A program made the translations under genes and the position numbers. Source: Methanoregulaceae archaeon (GTDB taxonomy: Bacteria; Armatimonadota; Fimbriimonadia; Fimbriimonadales; Fimbriimonadaceae). From it: DNA of 56,219 nucleotides. Below the pieces are notes generated by a model. The model was not told the DNA's origin and did no database searches. It worked only from the letters and a program-made list of their open reading frames with translations. Position 1 is the stretch's first letter; the number at the start of each line of letters is the position of its first letter. Where the stretch lies: positions 1 to 56,219 of the forward strand of contig JADZEW010000007.1 in assembly GCA_020850325.1 (NCBI GenBank), in the 5' to 3' direction. Below are positions 17,342-25,293 of this stretch, in pieces.

Positions 17342-18154
17342 CTACTTGACGGAGTAGTAGCCCACCTGCTCGACGATCCTCTGGCCCTCAGCGGAGAGGC
17401 AGAAGTCGATGAACGACTTGGTTGCGCCCGATGGCTTGCCATTGGTGTAGTAGTAGAGGTATCGCCAGATCGGATACTTCTTGCTTCGCACCATCTCCTC
17501 GGAGGGAGGGACAGGCTCGGCGCCCTTCGTCGGAGCGATGGGCAGCATCTTGGTGTTCTTCTTGTTAGCGAAGTAGGCCACACCGCCGTAAGCAATGCCG
17601 TTGGGGGTGCGGGCGACTTCTCGAACCTCTTCTGACGTCGACGGCATGAAGCGAACCTGCGAGCCCCAGTTCTGGTTGCGAAGCACCTTCTCCTGGAAGA
17701 AGCCGTAGGTTCCCGAGTTGCTGTCGCGGCTGAACACCGTGATCGAAGCGTTCGGTCCGCCCAACTCGCTCCAGTTCTTGATCTGGCCGATGTAGATGCG
17801 GCGAAGTTCGTCCATGGTGAGCGACTTCACCGGGTTCGACTCGTGGACCAAGATGGCCAAGCCATCGAGGGCGACCGGAATCTCGTTCGCGATGGCTCGG
17901 TTGCTGCGTGCGCTGGCGATTTCGCTGGCCTTCATCTTGCGCGATGAAGCGCAGATCTCGGCGACGCGGTTGATGAACGCTCGGATGCCGATCGACGATC
18001 CACCGCCGGTCACGCTGATCGAGACGTTAGAGTTGGACTTGCCATAGGCTTCGGCCCACCGCTGATTGAGAATCAGCAGGGTATCCGAGCCCTTAATGGT
18101 CACCGAGCCGGATTGGCCGGTGAGCATGGTAGCCGCAATGAGGGTGGTTAGCAT
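17342..18154 (-). CDS. pstS: Phosphate-binding protein PstS
   Basis: Periplasmic receptor that delivers phosphate to PstC/PstA. The 270-residue protein has the motifs of the class: GSDTLLIL, SVTGGGSSIGIRAFIN (phosphate contacts), SSRKMKASE, ALDGLAILVHESNPV, LRRIYIGQIKNWSELGG, and FSRDSNSGTYGFFQE, where the Arg/Asp/Ser/Thr residues bind phosphate. The signal peptide is short and lacks the usual positive charges (MLTTLIAATMLTG), so the true start could differ, but no better upstream start is seen. It begins 12 bases after the porin stop, in one operon. Confidence 0.94.
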   Translation of the reverse strand: MLTTLIAATMLTGQSGSVTIKGSDTLLILNQRWAEAYGKSNSNVSISVTGGGSSIGIRAFINRVAEICASSRKMKASEIASARSNRAIANEIPVALDGLAILVHESNPVKSLTMDELRRIYIGQIKNWSELGGPNASITVFSRDSNSGTYGFFQEKVLRNQNWGSQVRFMPSTSEEVREVARTPNGIAYGGVAYFANKKNTKMLPIAPTKGAEPVPPSEEMVRSKKYPIWRYLYYYTNGKPSGATKSFIDFCLSAEGQRIVEQVGYYSVK

Positions 18155-18166
18155 GATGGTGTTCTC

Positions 18167-19573
18167 CTAGAACCGCACCTGAAGGCGGATGGTCGTCTGG
18201 TTGTTCTTCACATCGATGCCCTGCTCCTTGAAGACTTCATGAGCAAAGGTCAGGCGAAGACCAGGGTTGAACATGTAGGACCAGGCTAGGCCCCACGCTT
18301 GGGTGTTGTCGTTGACACCGGTGTTGGGGTCAAAGAACTCGATGCGGGCGCTGACCGTGTTCCGGTAGTTCGGCATGTAGCTCACCTGGAGGTGGTTGCC
18401 GCGGACCGTTCCGAACTGCATGTTTGTGCGTCGGCTGGCGCCGCTTCCGCTGAACGTCGGCACTCGGTCGTGGCCAATCATGACCTCACCGCGAACCGTC
18501 CACTGGGGATTGATGATGTACGCGCCGTCGATGTAGAAGAACCGGCGGTCACCCGAAGGCGTGGTCACCGCGGCGCCGCCCGTCGGCGTGAACGTGATGC
18601 CGTTTCGGTATCCGAAGAATCCGCTCAGACCGAGCTCGTAGTTCGGCGTTGAATATTTCAAACCGGCATGGTAGGCCAGTCGCGTGCCCGACAGGTTTCG
18701 GAAGGTATTGGCTTCCACCTGCTGGGGATCGTTGTAGGTAAGGCTGTTCCATGCACCGGCGTGAACGAAAAGGTTCTCGTTGATGCCGTGCTTAACATAG
18801 ACACCGCGTCCGCGCTCGCCCGCGAGCATGATCCGGTTGTACGCGGTGCGCTCGGGGAACTCACGCTCGGATGACGAACGCTCGAGTTCGTATCCGAGCG
18901 GGATGTTTTGCTGGCCAGCTAGAAGCTGGGTGCCGACCTTATCCGCGCTGGGCTCGATGTCGTAGATGATCTGAGCGTCCTTCAGTTCGGCACCCAAACG
19001 CTGCGATCCCGAGCTGAAGTCGACCGCCATCTTGTAACTGGTGCGCGAGTCGATCGTGCCGGTGTGGCTGAAGCGCGTTCGGCGCATATTGAAGCCATCG
19101 TTCGGCCTCGGCGTACCCGCGTTGTTCTGCGCGTCCGAGTACTGGACTTGCAGATACGAGCCGTTCTTATACTTCTTGAGGTCGCTGATGTCCTGAGCGA
19201 TGATCGGCAGGTTTTCGTTTTGACCCTCGATCCACCCCTTGATGTCCTCGATCTCGTCCTGCATCTTTTTCAGTTGCTCGTTGATCTGTCCGAGTTCCTG
19301 AACCAGTTCCTTAAGGGCAGCGACGGTTTCGTCGTTGGTGTTGAGCTTGCCGCTCGAAGCGAGATCTCCGATCTTGCTCGTGACGGCGTTCGCGCGCTCG
19401 CGCAGCTTCGTCACCTCGGCGAGTCGGGGCGCCATCGCTTTGGCAACCCGAGTCTTGTTGTCCTTCGTAGCGGGTTTGATCTCTGTTGACTTTGTGTCCT
19501 GGGCTGTGGCAAGCGACGCACCGAGCGCGATCGCTGCCAGCACCGGCCAAGACCTCGAATAAAGATTGGGCAT
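18167..19573 (-). CDS. Phosphate-selective porin (OprO/OprP-like)
   Basis: Outer-membrane channel, probably for phosphate. The 468-residue precursor has a signal peptide (ending LATAQ) and a periplasmic helical region (about residues 45-120, rich in heptads such as VQELGQINEQLKKMQDEIEDIK) that may form a trimeric coiled coil. A beta-barrel follows with alternating strands (MRRTRFSHTGTIDSRTSYKMAVDF) and the terminal Phe (RLQVRF) needed for barrel assembly. The ATG at 19573 is preceded by GGGAGGAGGAACT. As first gene of the pst operon behind a PHO-box-like array, it would supply phosphate to PstS. Phosphate selectivity is inferred from family and context. Confidence 0.88.
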   Translation of the reverse strand: MPNLYSRSWPVLAAIALGASLATAQDTKSTEIKPATKDNKTRVAKAMAPRLAEVTKLRERANAVTSKIGDLASSGKLNTNDETVAALKELVQELGQINEQLKKMQDEIEDIKGWIEGQNENLPIIAQDISDLKKYKNGSYLQVQYSDAQNNAGTPRPNDGFNMRRTRFSHTGTIDSRTSYKMAVDFSSGSQRLGAELKDAQIIYDIEPSADKVGTQLLAGQQNIPLGYELERSSSEREFPERTAYNRIMLAGERGRGVYVKHGINENLFVHAGAWNSLTYNDPQQVEANTFRNLSGTRLAYHAGLKYSTPNYELGLSGFFGYRNGITFTPTGGAAVTTPSGDRRFFYIDGAYIINPQWTVRGEVMIGHDRVPTFSGSGASRRTNMQFGTVRGNHLQVSYMPNYRNTVSARIEFFDPNTGVNDNTQAWGLAWSYMFNPGLRLTFAHEVFKEQGIDVKNNQTTIRLQVRF

Positions 19574-19608
19574 AGTTCCTCCTCCCACGGGCCATGGTGG
19601 AGGAGCAA

Positions 19609-19656
19609 TGTTAAGAAATCTTCAACGAAGTGTTAGGGGAATGTGAAGATTGTTAA
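19609..19656 (-). promoter_or_regulatory. PHO-box-like array upstream of the phosphate operon
   Basis: On the minus strand TTAACA-like hexamers stand at 19651-19656 (TTAACA), 19642-19647 (TTCACA), 19631-19636 (CTAACA) and 19609-19614 (TTAACA). Spacings are 9, 11 and 22 bases, that is close to one helical turn. This is the arrangement of PhoP/PhoB direct repeats. It lies 36-83 bases upstream of the porin start. Confidence 0.65.
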
Positions 19657-19708
19657 GGAGATGAGGGGCCAGATTGTCTGCGGATTCACCGCAGGTCTAA
19701 TGGCCTGC

Positions 19709-19732
19709 TGCACGTAATACGTTTTTCGTGCA
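19709..19732. promoter_or_regulatory. Candidate operator of the TetR-family gene
   Basis: TGCACG and CGTGCA are separated by 12 bases, and within them lies the perfect palindrome ACGTA-A-TACGT (19712-19722). It is centred about 30 bases before the TetR gene start, where autoregulatory operators usually lie. Confidence 0.5.
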
Positions 19733-19751
19733 TTGATGTATCATATCTGGC

Positions 19752-20390
19752 ATGGCCGCCGTCGCATCAACCCGAACAAACCCGAAACCTGAGACCCGAG
19801 AGACCATCCTGGACGCCTGCGACCGCATCATGTCCCGTTACGGATTTCGCAAGATGACCATGGACGACTTGGCCAAGGAAGCCCGGCTGAGCAAGCGAAC
19901 GCTCTACCTATACTTCTCCGGAAAGGAGGATGTCGGGCTCTCTTCGATCGGTAGGGTTGTCGAGTCGGTGCATGCCGAGCTGGAGCAGCTTGCGGATTCA
20001 TCCGCACATCCCGCCGATCGCTTGCGCCAGATGCTCGAGCGACGCGTGATGGGCCGGGTGGAGCAGGTCCAGGCCTACCACCAGAGTCTTGACGAACTGT
20101 TCGAAGTGGTCCGCCCTGCCTACATGACGCGCCGGCAGCACTACTTCAATGTCGAGCGCGACTTGATCGCCTCGGTCCTCGGCGAAGGCACGCTCAGCGG
20201 CCAGTTTTCTGTTGCCGACCCACCCTCCACGGCGGAGGCGCTTTTATTGGCGACCAACGCCTTTCTCCCCTACAGCCTCAGCGTTCGCGAGCTCGGCAAT
20301 CCCGATGGCATTCGCACGCGACTGGCCCCGATGCTCGATCTCCTCTTGCGAGGAGTCCAATCTCCAACCCACAAGGAAGCCCAACCATGA
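19752..20390 (+). CDS. TetR/AcrR family transcriptional regulator
   Basis: DNA-binding repressor. The 212-residue protein has an N-terminal TetR helix-turn-helix (about residues 15-62: RETILDACDRIMSRYGFRKMTMDDLAKEARLSKRTLYLYFSGKEDV) and a helical ligand domain with no recognised ligand. The stop overlaps the start of the S41 peptidase gene in ATGA, so the two are made together and the peptidase gene is the likely target. It is divergent from the phosphate operon; a palindrome lies just upstream. Confidence 0.9.
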   Translation: MAAVASTRTNPKPETRETILDACDRIMSRYGFRKMTMDDLAKEARLSKRTLYLYFSGKEDVGLSSIGRVVESVHAELEQLADSSAHPADRLRQMLERRVMGRVEQVQAYHQSLDELFEVVRPAYMTRRQHYFNVERDLIASVLGEGTLSGQFSVADPPSTAEALLLATNAFLPYSLSVRELGNPDGIRTRLAPMLDLLLRGVQSPTHKEAQP

Positions 20391-21427
20391 TCACCACCAC
20401 TCTCATCACTGCGCTGTTGCTGAATCCCTTTTCGGCACTGGTTGCGAACCTCGACCAAACTACGAAGGACTCCGTAATGGACAATCTCGTGCGTGAAATG
20501 AACGCTCGGTACGTAATGCCCGACATTGCGAAGAAGGTCGAGGGAGCACTCGCCGACTGGCGCAAGAAGGACGATTACAAGCAGATCACCAACCCCAACA
20601 CCTTCTCAGCGAAGGTCAACGAGATTCTCAAGGCGAACGTCACCGACGCTCACCTCCGATTCCGCTACTCGGCGACTCCACTACCCCCCCGACAGAACCC
20701 ACGCGAGCCATCTCAAGAGGAAATCGAGCGACAGTCTTTCCAGACCCGATTCGTGAACTCCGGCTTTGAGAAGGTGGAGCGGCTACCTGGAAACGTGGGC
20801 TACGTCAAGTTCAACTTCTTCGGCAGTCCGGAGGACATGGCGCGACCGGTGGAGGGGGTGATGAAGTTCCTTTCCAATACGGACGCCATGATCATTGACC
20901 TCCGCGACAACGGCGGCGGCCACCCGGCAGGCGTCCAGCTGTTCTGCAGCTACTTCTTTGGCGAGAAGCCGGTGCATCTCAACAGCATCTACTTCCGCGA
21001 GGGCAACCGAACGGACGAGTTCTGGACTTTGGAGAAGCTGCCCGCCCCACGCTATCTCGACCGACCCGTGTTCGTACTGGTCAGCAAGCGCACCGGGTCG
21101 GGAGCCGAAGAGTGCAGCTACAACCTTCAGCAGTTGAAACGGGCAACGCTCGTGGGCTCAAACACGTGGGGAGGCGCCAACCCAGGAGGCGTGGTTCGGC
21201 TGGGCGATCATTTCTCGTGCTTCATCCCCACCGGCCGCGCCATCAACCCGTACACGAAGACTAACTGGGAGGGCACCGGCGTCACGCCCCACGTGGCGGT
21301 TGATCCCGCAAAGGCGCTGGACTACGCTCACGCTGCCGCGGTGAAGAATGTCGTCACCAAGGTCCAGGATCCAGAGTTGAAGAAGAGCCTGGAAGCGCTG
21401 GTAAAGGAGCTGGAGACGAAAGGCTGA
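20387..21427 (+). CDS. S41 family peptidase
   Basis: Serine protease of the tail-specific/IRBP type. Of 346 residues, 1-125 form a helical N-terminal domain with VMDNLVREMNARYVMPDIAKKVEGAL, and 130-310 the catalytic core: PGNVGYVKFNFF, MIIDLRDNGGGHPAGVQLFCSYFF, VLVSKRTGSGAEECSYNLQQL (nucleophile Ser238), and TLVGSNTWGGANPGG. No PDZ domain is seen, which fits the IRBP-like subgroup. The N-terminus is hydrophobic but lacks basic residues, so export is uncertain. It is translationally coupled to the TetR gene, suggesting ligand-controlled expression. Confidence 0.88.
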   Translation: MITTTLITALLLNPFSALVANLDQTTKDSVMDNLVREMNARYVMPDIAKKVEGALADWRKKDDYKQITNPNTFSAKVNEILKANVTDAHLRFRYSATPLPPRQNPREPSQEEIERQSFQTRFVNSGFEKVERLPGNVGYVKFNFFGSPEDMARPVEGVMKFLSNTDAMIIDLRDNGGGHPAGVQLFCSYFFGEKPVHLNSIYFREGNRTDEFWTLEKLPAPRYLDRPVFVLVSKRTGSGAEECSYNLQQLKRATLVGSNTWGGANPGGVVRLGDHFSCFIPTGRAINPYTKTNWEGTGVTPHVAVDPAKALDYAHAAAVKNVVTKVQDPELKKSLEALVKELETKG

Positions 21428-21435
21428 CTCGCCTC

Positions 21436-21468
21436 CCCCTCTCCTCGGTGAACGTCCGGGGAGAGGGG
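21436..21468. terminator. GC-rich hairpin between convergent genes (a)
   Basis: CCCCTCTCC and GGAGAGGGG form a stem just after the S41 peptidase stop. A two-way terminator or dispersed intergenic hairpin. Confidence 0.45.
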
Positions 21469-21512
21469 ACTTCGGGTCTGTGGCCCCTCACCCCGGTTCG
21501 CTCCGCTCACCG

Positions 21513-21540
21513 ACCCTCTCCCCGCTAGCGAGGAGAGGGT
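21513..21540. terminator. GC-rich hairpin between convergent genes (b)
   Basis: ACCCTCTCC and GGAGAGGGT flank a self-complementary CGCTAGCG loop, 13 bases before the end of the P5C dehydrogenase gene (minus strand). No long T-run follows. Confidence 0.45.
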
Positions 21541-21552
21541 TGATCATTGCAA

Positions 21553-23178
21553 CTATCCCAAGAACGGATACCGATAGTCCGTCGGAGGCACAAACGTCTC
21601 CTTGATCGTGCGGGCGCTGAGCCAGCGATAGAGATTTAGCGCCGAACCCGCCTTGTCGTTCGTGCCCGACACCCGCGCGCCGCCGAAGGGCTGCTGGCCG
21701 ACGACCGCACCGGTCGGCTTGTCGTTGATGTAGAAGTTGCCCGCGCTGTTGCGAAGCTTCCACACCGCGGTGTCGATCGCGGCTCGGTCCTGCGAGATGA
21801 TCGCACCCGTCAAGGCATACGGCGACGTCGTGTCGAGGATGTCGAGCGTCTCCTCGTACTTGTCCTCGTCGTAAACGTAGATCGTCAGCACCGGGCCGAA
21901 GATCTCCTCGCACATGGTCGTCGTGCGGGGTTGCTTGGCTTCGATGACGGTCGGCTCGATGAAGTAGCCGACCGACTTGTCGTAGCCCCCGCCGACGAGA
22001 ATCTCGGCGTTGGGGTCGGACTTGGCACCGTCGATGTACTTCGTGATGCTGTCGAACGACTTCTCGTCGATGACCGCGTTGATGAAGTTGGAGAAGTCCT
22101 CCACGGAGCCCATCTTGAAGGTCTTGATCCCGGCGACGAGCTTCTCCTTGATCTGCGCGGCCAAGTTCGAAGGCAGATACGCGCGCGAAGCCGCCGAACA
22201 CTTCTGGCCCTGATATTCGAATGCGCCCCGGAGCAGCGCAGTAACGACCACGTCGACGTCCGCCGAAGGATGAACCATCACGAAGTCCTTGCCGCCGGTT
22301 TCACCCACGATGCGCGGATAGGAACGGTAGTTGTCGAGGTTCTCGGCAATCGAGCGCCACATCCGGTTGAAGGTTCCCGTCGAGCCGGTGAAGTGAACGC
22401 CCGCAAAGTGCGGATCGGCGAAACAGACGCCGCCCACGGTCGGGCCGTCGGTGAACACGAGGTTGATCACGCCGTCGGGCAAGCCAGCTTCTTTCAGCAC
22501 CTTCATGATCATCTGGGCACTGTAGATCTGGGTGTTGGCGGGCTTCCAGACCACGACATTGCCGCACATCGCGGGCGCGGTCGGCAGGTTGCCAGCGATC
22601 GCGGTGAAGTTGAACGGGGTGATCGCAAGCACGAACCCTTCCAGCGGGCGGTACTCCATGCGGTTGTGGATTCCCGGCGAGCTGACGGGCTGTTGGCGGT
22701 AGATCTCGTCCAGGAAGTGGACATTGAAGCGCAGGAAGTCGATGATCTCGCACGCGCTGTCGATCTCGGCTTGATAGGCGTTCTTGCTCTGGCCGAGCAT
22801 CGTGGTGCCGTTCATGTACGGCCGGTACTTGGTGGCCATGAGGTCGGCGGCCTTGAGGAAGATCTGCGCACGGTTCTCCCAGCTCATCGCCTCCCAAGCG
22901 GGCTTGGCGGCAAGGGCGGCGTCGATCGCCTTCTGCACATGGGTGGCGTCGCCCTTGTGGAAGTGGCCGAGGAGATGGGCGTGCTCATGGGGTGGGCGTA
23001 GATCGCCCAGATTCCCGGTTCGCACTTCCTCGCCACCGATGAACATCGGCACATCGGCAACCTGGCCCTTGAGTTCGGCGAGCACGGTTTGCTGGCGCGC
23101 TCGTTCGGGGGAGCCGGGAGCATAGCTCAGCACGGGCTCATTGGCGGGAAGGGGATAGTTGAAGATTCCGCGAACCAT
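21553..23178 (-). CDS. pruA: Delta-1-pyrroline-5-carboxylate dehydrogenase
   Basis: Oxidises glutamate semialdehyde/P5C to glutamate with NAD in proline breakdown. The 541-residue protein fits the long PruA branch of the aldehyde dehydrogenases. It shows FVLAITPFNFTAIAGNLPTAPA and VVWKPANTQ (cofactor binding), GVHFTGSTGTFN, VGETGGKDFVMVHPSAD (general-base Glu), FEYQGQKCSAASRAYLP (catalytic Cys) and EEIFGPVLTIYVY. The start at 23178 gives MVRGIFNYPLPANEPVLSYAPGS, typical of the family. No proline dehydrogenase lies nearby. Confidence 0.96.
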   Translation of the reverse strand: MVRGIFNYPLPANEPVLSYAPGSPERARQQTVLAELKGQVADVPMFIGGEEVRTGNLGDLRPPHEHAHLLGHFHKGDATHVQKAIDAALAAKPAWEAMSWENRAQIFLKAADLMATKYRPYMNGTTMLGQSKNAYQAEIDSACEIIDFLRFNVHFLDEIYRQQPVSSPGIHNRMEYRPLEGFVLAITPFNFTAIAGNLPTAPAMCGNVVVWKPANTQIYSAQMIMKVLKEAGLPDGVINLVFTDGPTVGGVCFADPHFAGVHFTGSTGTFNRMWRSIAENLDNYRSYPRIVGETGGKDFVMVHPSADVDVVVTALLRGAFEYQGQKCSAASRAYLPSNLAAQIKEKLVAGIKTFKMGSVEDFSNFINAVIDEKSFDSITKYIDGAKSDPNAEILVGGGYDKSVGYFIEPTVIEAKQPRTTTMCEEIFGPVLTIYVYDEDKYEETLDILDTTSPYALTGAIISQDRAAIDTAVWKLRNSAGNFYINDKPTGAVVGQQPFGGARVSGTNDKAGSALNLYRWLSARTIKETFVPPTDYRYPFLG

Positions 23179-23187
23179 GCCCGAATT

Positions 23188-23868
23188 CTACCGGGTCGGG
23201 GGAGCGGGACCGGTTGAGTCCTTGCTTAACTTCGCTCTTCGCTCAGCTTCAGTCCGAAGTGAGTTGATCTGTTGATCCCACGACACGGATACGCCTGGCT
23301 TGCTCGACGGGAAGTGTTTCAAACCAAGGGCCGTCAACTTCTTCCGATCCCGCTCAGCGGCGAAAGCAGCGGCACTATAGGGTAAGGCGTCGACTCTTCC
23401 TGCTCGCAGCCCTTCGAGTAGCCATGCGTTTGAGAGGGTCGCGTAGAGCGTGTTCCAATAGCCCCACTTCTTCTCCACAGCTTGAAATGCGACGCTCACG
23501 CCTACGCTGAGCTGAATCTTGTTCACCCAGTACATCCGCTCACACGAGCCGACGCCTTGATCGAGATTCAAGCTCATCTGGTACTCACCAACTCCACCTC
23601 GAAACGCTGGCGAGAGGTACTTGGTGAAGACCTCTCGCAACTCATCGTTCGAGAGGCCATAGCGGCTCGCTTCCCCGGGGGGAAGCGATGCCCTCCACTT
23701 TACGAAGTCGCCCTTCTCAAGTGCAATAAGAGACTCCTTAGCGAGGTCAGCCAAATCGTGACGTCCACGCGCTACGTGGTAAGGTTCGCGGTTAGGCGAT
23801 CGAAGAAGAAGAACCGTTAGGGCAATCATCGCGATCGCCACCGCACCAAGCGTGAGTTGTCGCCTCAT
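23188..23868 (-). CDS. Hypothetical membrane-anchored protein
   Basis: No family recognised. The 226-residue protein has an N-terminal signal anchor (LGAVAIAMIALTVLLL) and an external helical domain with KESLIALEKGDFVKWRASLPPGEASRYGLSNDELREVF, a pattern of small lipid- or peptide-binding folds, then a basic C-terminus ending PAPPTR. It overlaps the upstream Cys-rich gene by four bases and is the last gene of the operon starting at 25669. Confidence 0.65.
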   Translation of the reverse strand: MRRQLTLGAVAIAMIALTVLLLRSPNREPYHVARGRHDLADLAKESLIALEKGDFVKWRASLPPGEASRYGLSNDELREVFTKYLSPAFRGGVGEYQMSLNLDQGVGSCERMYWVNKIQLSVGVSVAFQAVEKKWGYWNTLYATLSNAWLLEGLRAGRVDALPYSAAAFAAERDRKKLTALGLKHFPSSKPGVSVSWDQQINSLRTEAERRAKLSKDSTGPAPPTR

Positions 23869-24305
23869 GGTGCGGAAGGTGGCGAACCCGAACAGCTATA
23901 CTCGCCTGGCCCGCTACAGTCACCCTGTGCGACAAACGGAGTGCAGTAAGCGGGGTTCTGCGCTCGCGTCGTTCGGATTTCCCTTAGAACAGCCTGAACT
24001 CTGGTGTTACCTTCTGGATAGTAGTAGGAGTATGTGGTTATGCAGCACCAGTTCGATGATTCAGTGGAAGCATTTTGGCACCACTGGTAGGATCCGAAGT
24101 AAACATCATTGTCCTTAGCTTTGCCCCAATTTACGTTGCAGTAAATCCCTTCAGCGCATCCGCCCTTTGAGGGGTTCGATAGGTCAAGCATGTTTGACGA
24201 CAATGCTTTCACGCCACCGTCAAGCTGCAATTGGCTCCGACGGTACATCACGAGAAGCATAACAATCCCCACAAGGCAGACTGCCGCAATCACCCATCTC
24301 GCCAT
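23865..24305 (-). CDS. Cys-rich exported protein, paralogue B
   Basis: No family recognised. The 146-residue protein has an N-terminal membrane segment (WVIAAVCLVGIVMLLVMY) and a Cys-rich domain nearly collinear with paralogue A: GCAEGIYCN, FGSYQWCQNAS, NWCCITTY, YYYPEGNT, VLREIRTTRAQNPAYC, GDCSGPGEYSC. Eight conserved Cys suggest four disulfides in an exported domain. The ATG at 24305 overlaps the stop of the preceding paralogue by one base; an upstream in-frame start at 24344 would lie inside that gene. Tandem duplication is evident. Confidence 0.7.
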   Translation of the reverse strand: MARWVIAAVCLVGIVMLLVMYRRSQLQLDGGVKALSSNMLDLSNPSKGGCAEGIYCNVNWGKAKDNDVYFGSYQWCQNASTESSNWCCITTYSYYYPEGNTRVQAVLREIRTTRAQNPAYCTPFVAQGDCSGPGEYSCSGSPPSAP

Positions 24306-24676
24306 TAACCAGGTCCGGGCGGCATGGGCGCCGTGAAGACGCACGAGTAAACGCCAGGGCCATCACAGTTGCCGTTTCCGACGTAAGGATAGCAATAGGC
24401 TGGATTCTGTGCCTTAAACGTCCGAATCTCACGCAACACGGGAGCTACGTTGGTGTCGCCTTCAGGGTAGTACCAGTTGTAGGTGGTGATGCAACACCAA
24501 CTGGACGACTGTGTCGAGGCGTTCTGGCACCACTGAAACGTGCCAAAGAATAAGTCATCTTCCTCCGCAGTGCCGACATTTAGGTTGCAAGCAGTTCCGG
24601 CGCACCCGGATGACGGGAGCTGGGCGTGTGCGATGAGGCCAGTAAGCAGGCCAGCTACTAGAATGACTTTGATCAT
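24305..24676 (-). CDS. Cys-rich exported protein, paralogue A
   Basis: No family recognised. The 123-residue precursor has a cleavable signal peptide (MIKVILVAGLLTGLIAHAQ) and a domain with the spaced motifs GCAGTACN, DDLFFGTFQWCQNAS, WCCITTYNWYYPEGDT, VLREIRTFKAQNPAYC and GNCDGPGVYSC. AAGGAG lies 8 bases before the ATG at 24676, which fixes the start. That ATG overlaps the stop of the upstream gene in ATGA. Its partner at 23865-24305 shares all eight Cys. Confidence 0.75.
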   Translation of the reverse strand: MIKVILVAGLLTGLIAHAQLPSSGCAGTACNLNVGTAEEDDLFFGTFQWCQNASTQSSSWCCITTYNWYYPEGDTNVAPVLREIRTFKAQNPAYCYPYVGNGNCDGPGVYSCVFTAPMPPGPG

Positions 24677-25293
24677 ATTGGTTTCTCCTTGATCGGCATC
24701 GACTTCCACCAGGGTGCGTCTTGGTCTTCCCAATGCTCTCTAGGCACGGTGAGCCAATACTCCTTGCTTCTGTCCCAAAATCTGCTGTGCGGAATCCACC
24801 AGGCACCGAGTTGGCGCTTTCCCATCAATGTGCCTCCTCGATTCATCTCACTGGTGCGATAGAGATAGTTGTCGAGTAATGGTGGAACGTCGTCGTTATG
24901 GTTGAGACACGCCCAGATCACCGCGTAATCGCCTTCGGATTCGCGCTTTACCCTAAAGCTCGGAGTAAGAACTTCGCCGTAGACCGCTCGCTGTTCACGC
25001 GGCAGGTACATGTAGGGCATCTTCGCGAAAAATCTATGCCACGGTTCTTCCTCGCAGGGGTCGTCGAACATCTCCTCGACCATGTCAACGGCAACGGACA
25101 ATGGCGGAAACCCCAAGAGATCTCCGTTCTCGCCGTGATCCTGCTGATAGATTGAAGTGGCCTGCCAAAGCTTCTTCAAACTCTGCGTGCAGACCACTTC
25201 CTGCTGGTTCACCCTGGCGCATCCCATGACGACAAGTCCCAATCCCCACGCACCGAAGACAGCCGCACTAGCGCCCAGCAAGAAACTCTTCAT
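24673..25293 (-). CDS. Exported or lipoprotein, pseudopilin-like segment
   Basis: The 206-residue protein has an N-terminal hydrophobic stretch ending in VVMGC, a possible lipobox. Just after it comes VCTQSLKKLWQATSIYQQDHGENGDLLG, which resembles the [18 protein letters not shown] block of the pseudopilin at 41477-42253. The rest (PWHRFFAKMPYMYLPREQRAVYGEVL, Trp-rich C-terminus) is unfamiliar. No FTLIELL cleavage motif is present, so it is not an ordinary pilin. The ATG at 25293 follows GGAGACCT and lies inside the end of the thioredoxin-like gene (26-base overlap). Confidence 0.65.
   Translation of the reverse strand: MKSFLLGASAAVFGAWGLGLVVMGCARVNQQEVVCTQSLKKLWQATSIYQQDHGENGDLLGFPPLSVAVDMVEEMFDDPCEEEPWHRFFAKMPYMYLPREQRAVYGEVLTPSFRVKRESEGDYAVIWACLNHNDDVPPLLDNYLYRTSEMNRGGTLMGKRQLGAWWIPHSRFWDRSKEYWLTVPREHWEDQDAPWWKSMPIKEKPI

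Noticed and set aside
21931-23001. Open frame of 356 codons antisense to P5C dehydrogenase
   Set aside because: The opposite strand encodes an intact PruA; no family features in the antisense frame.
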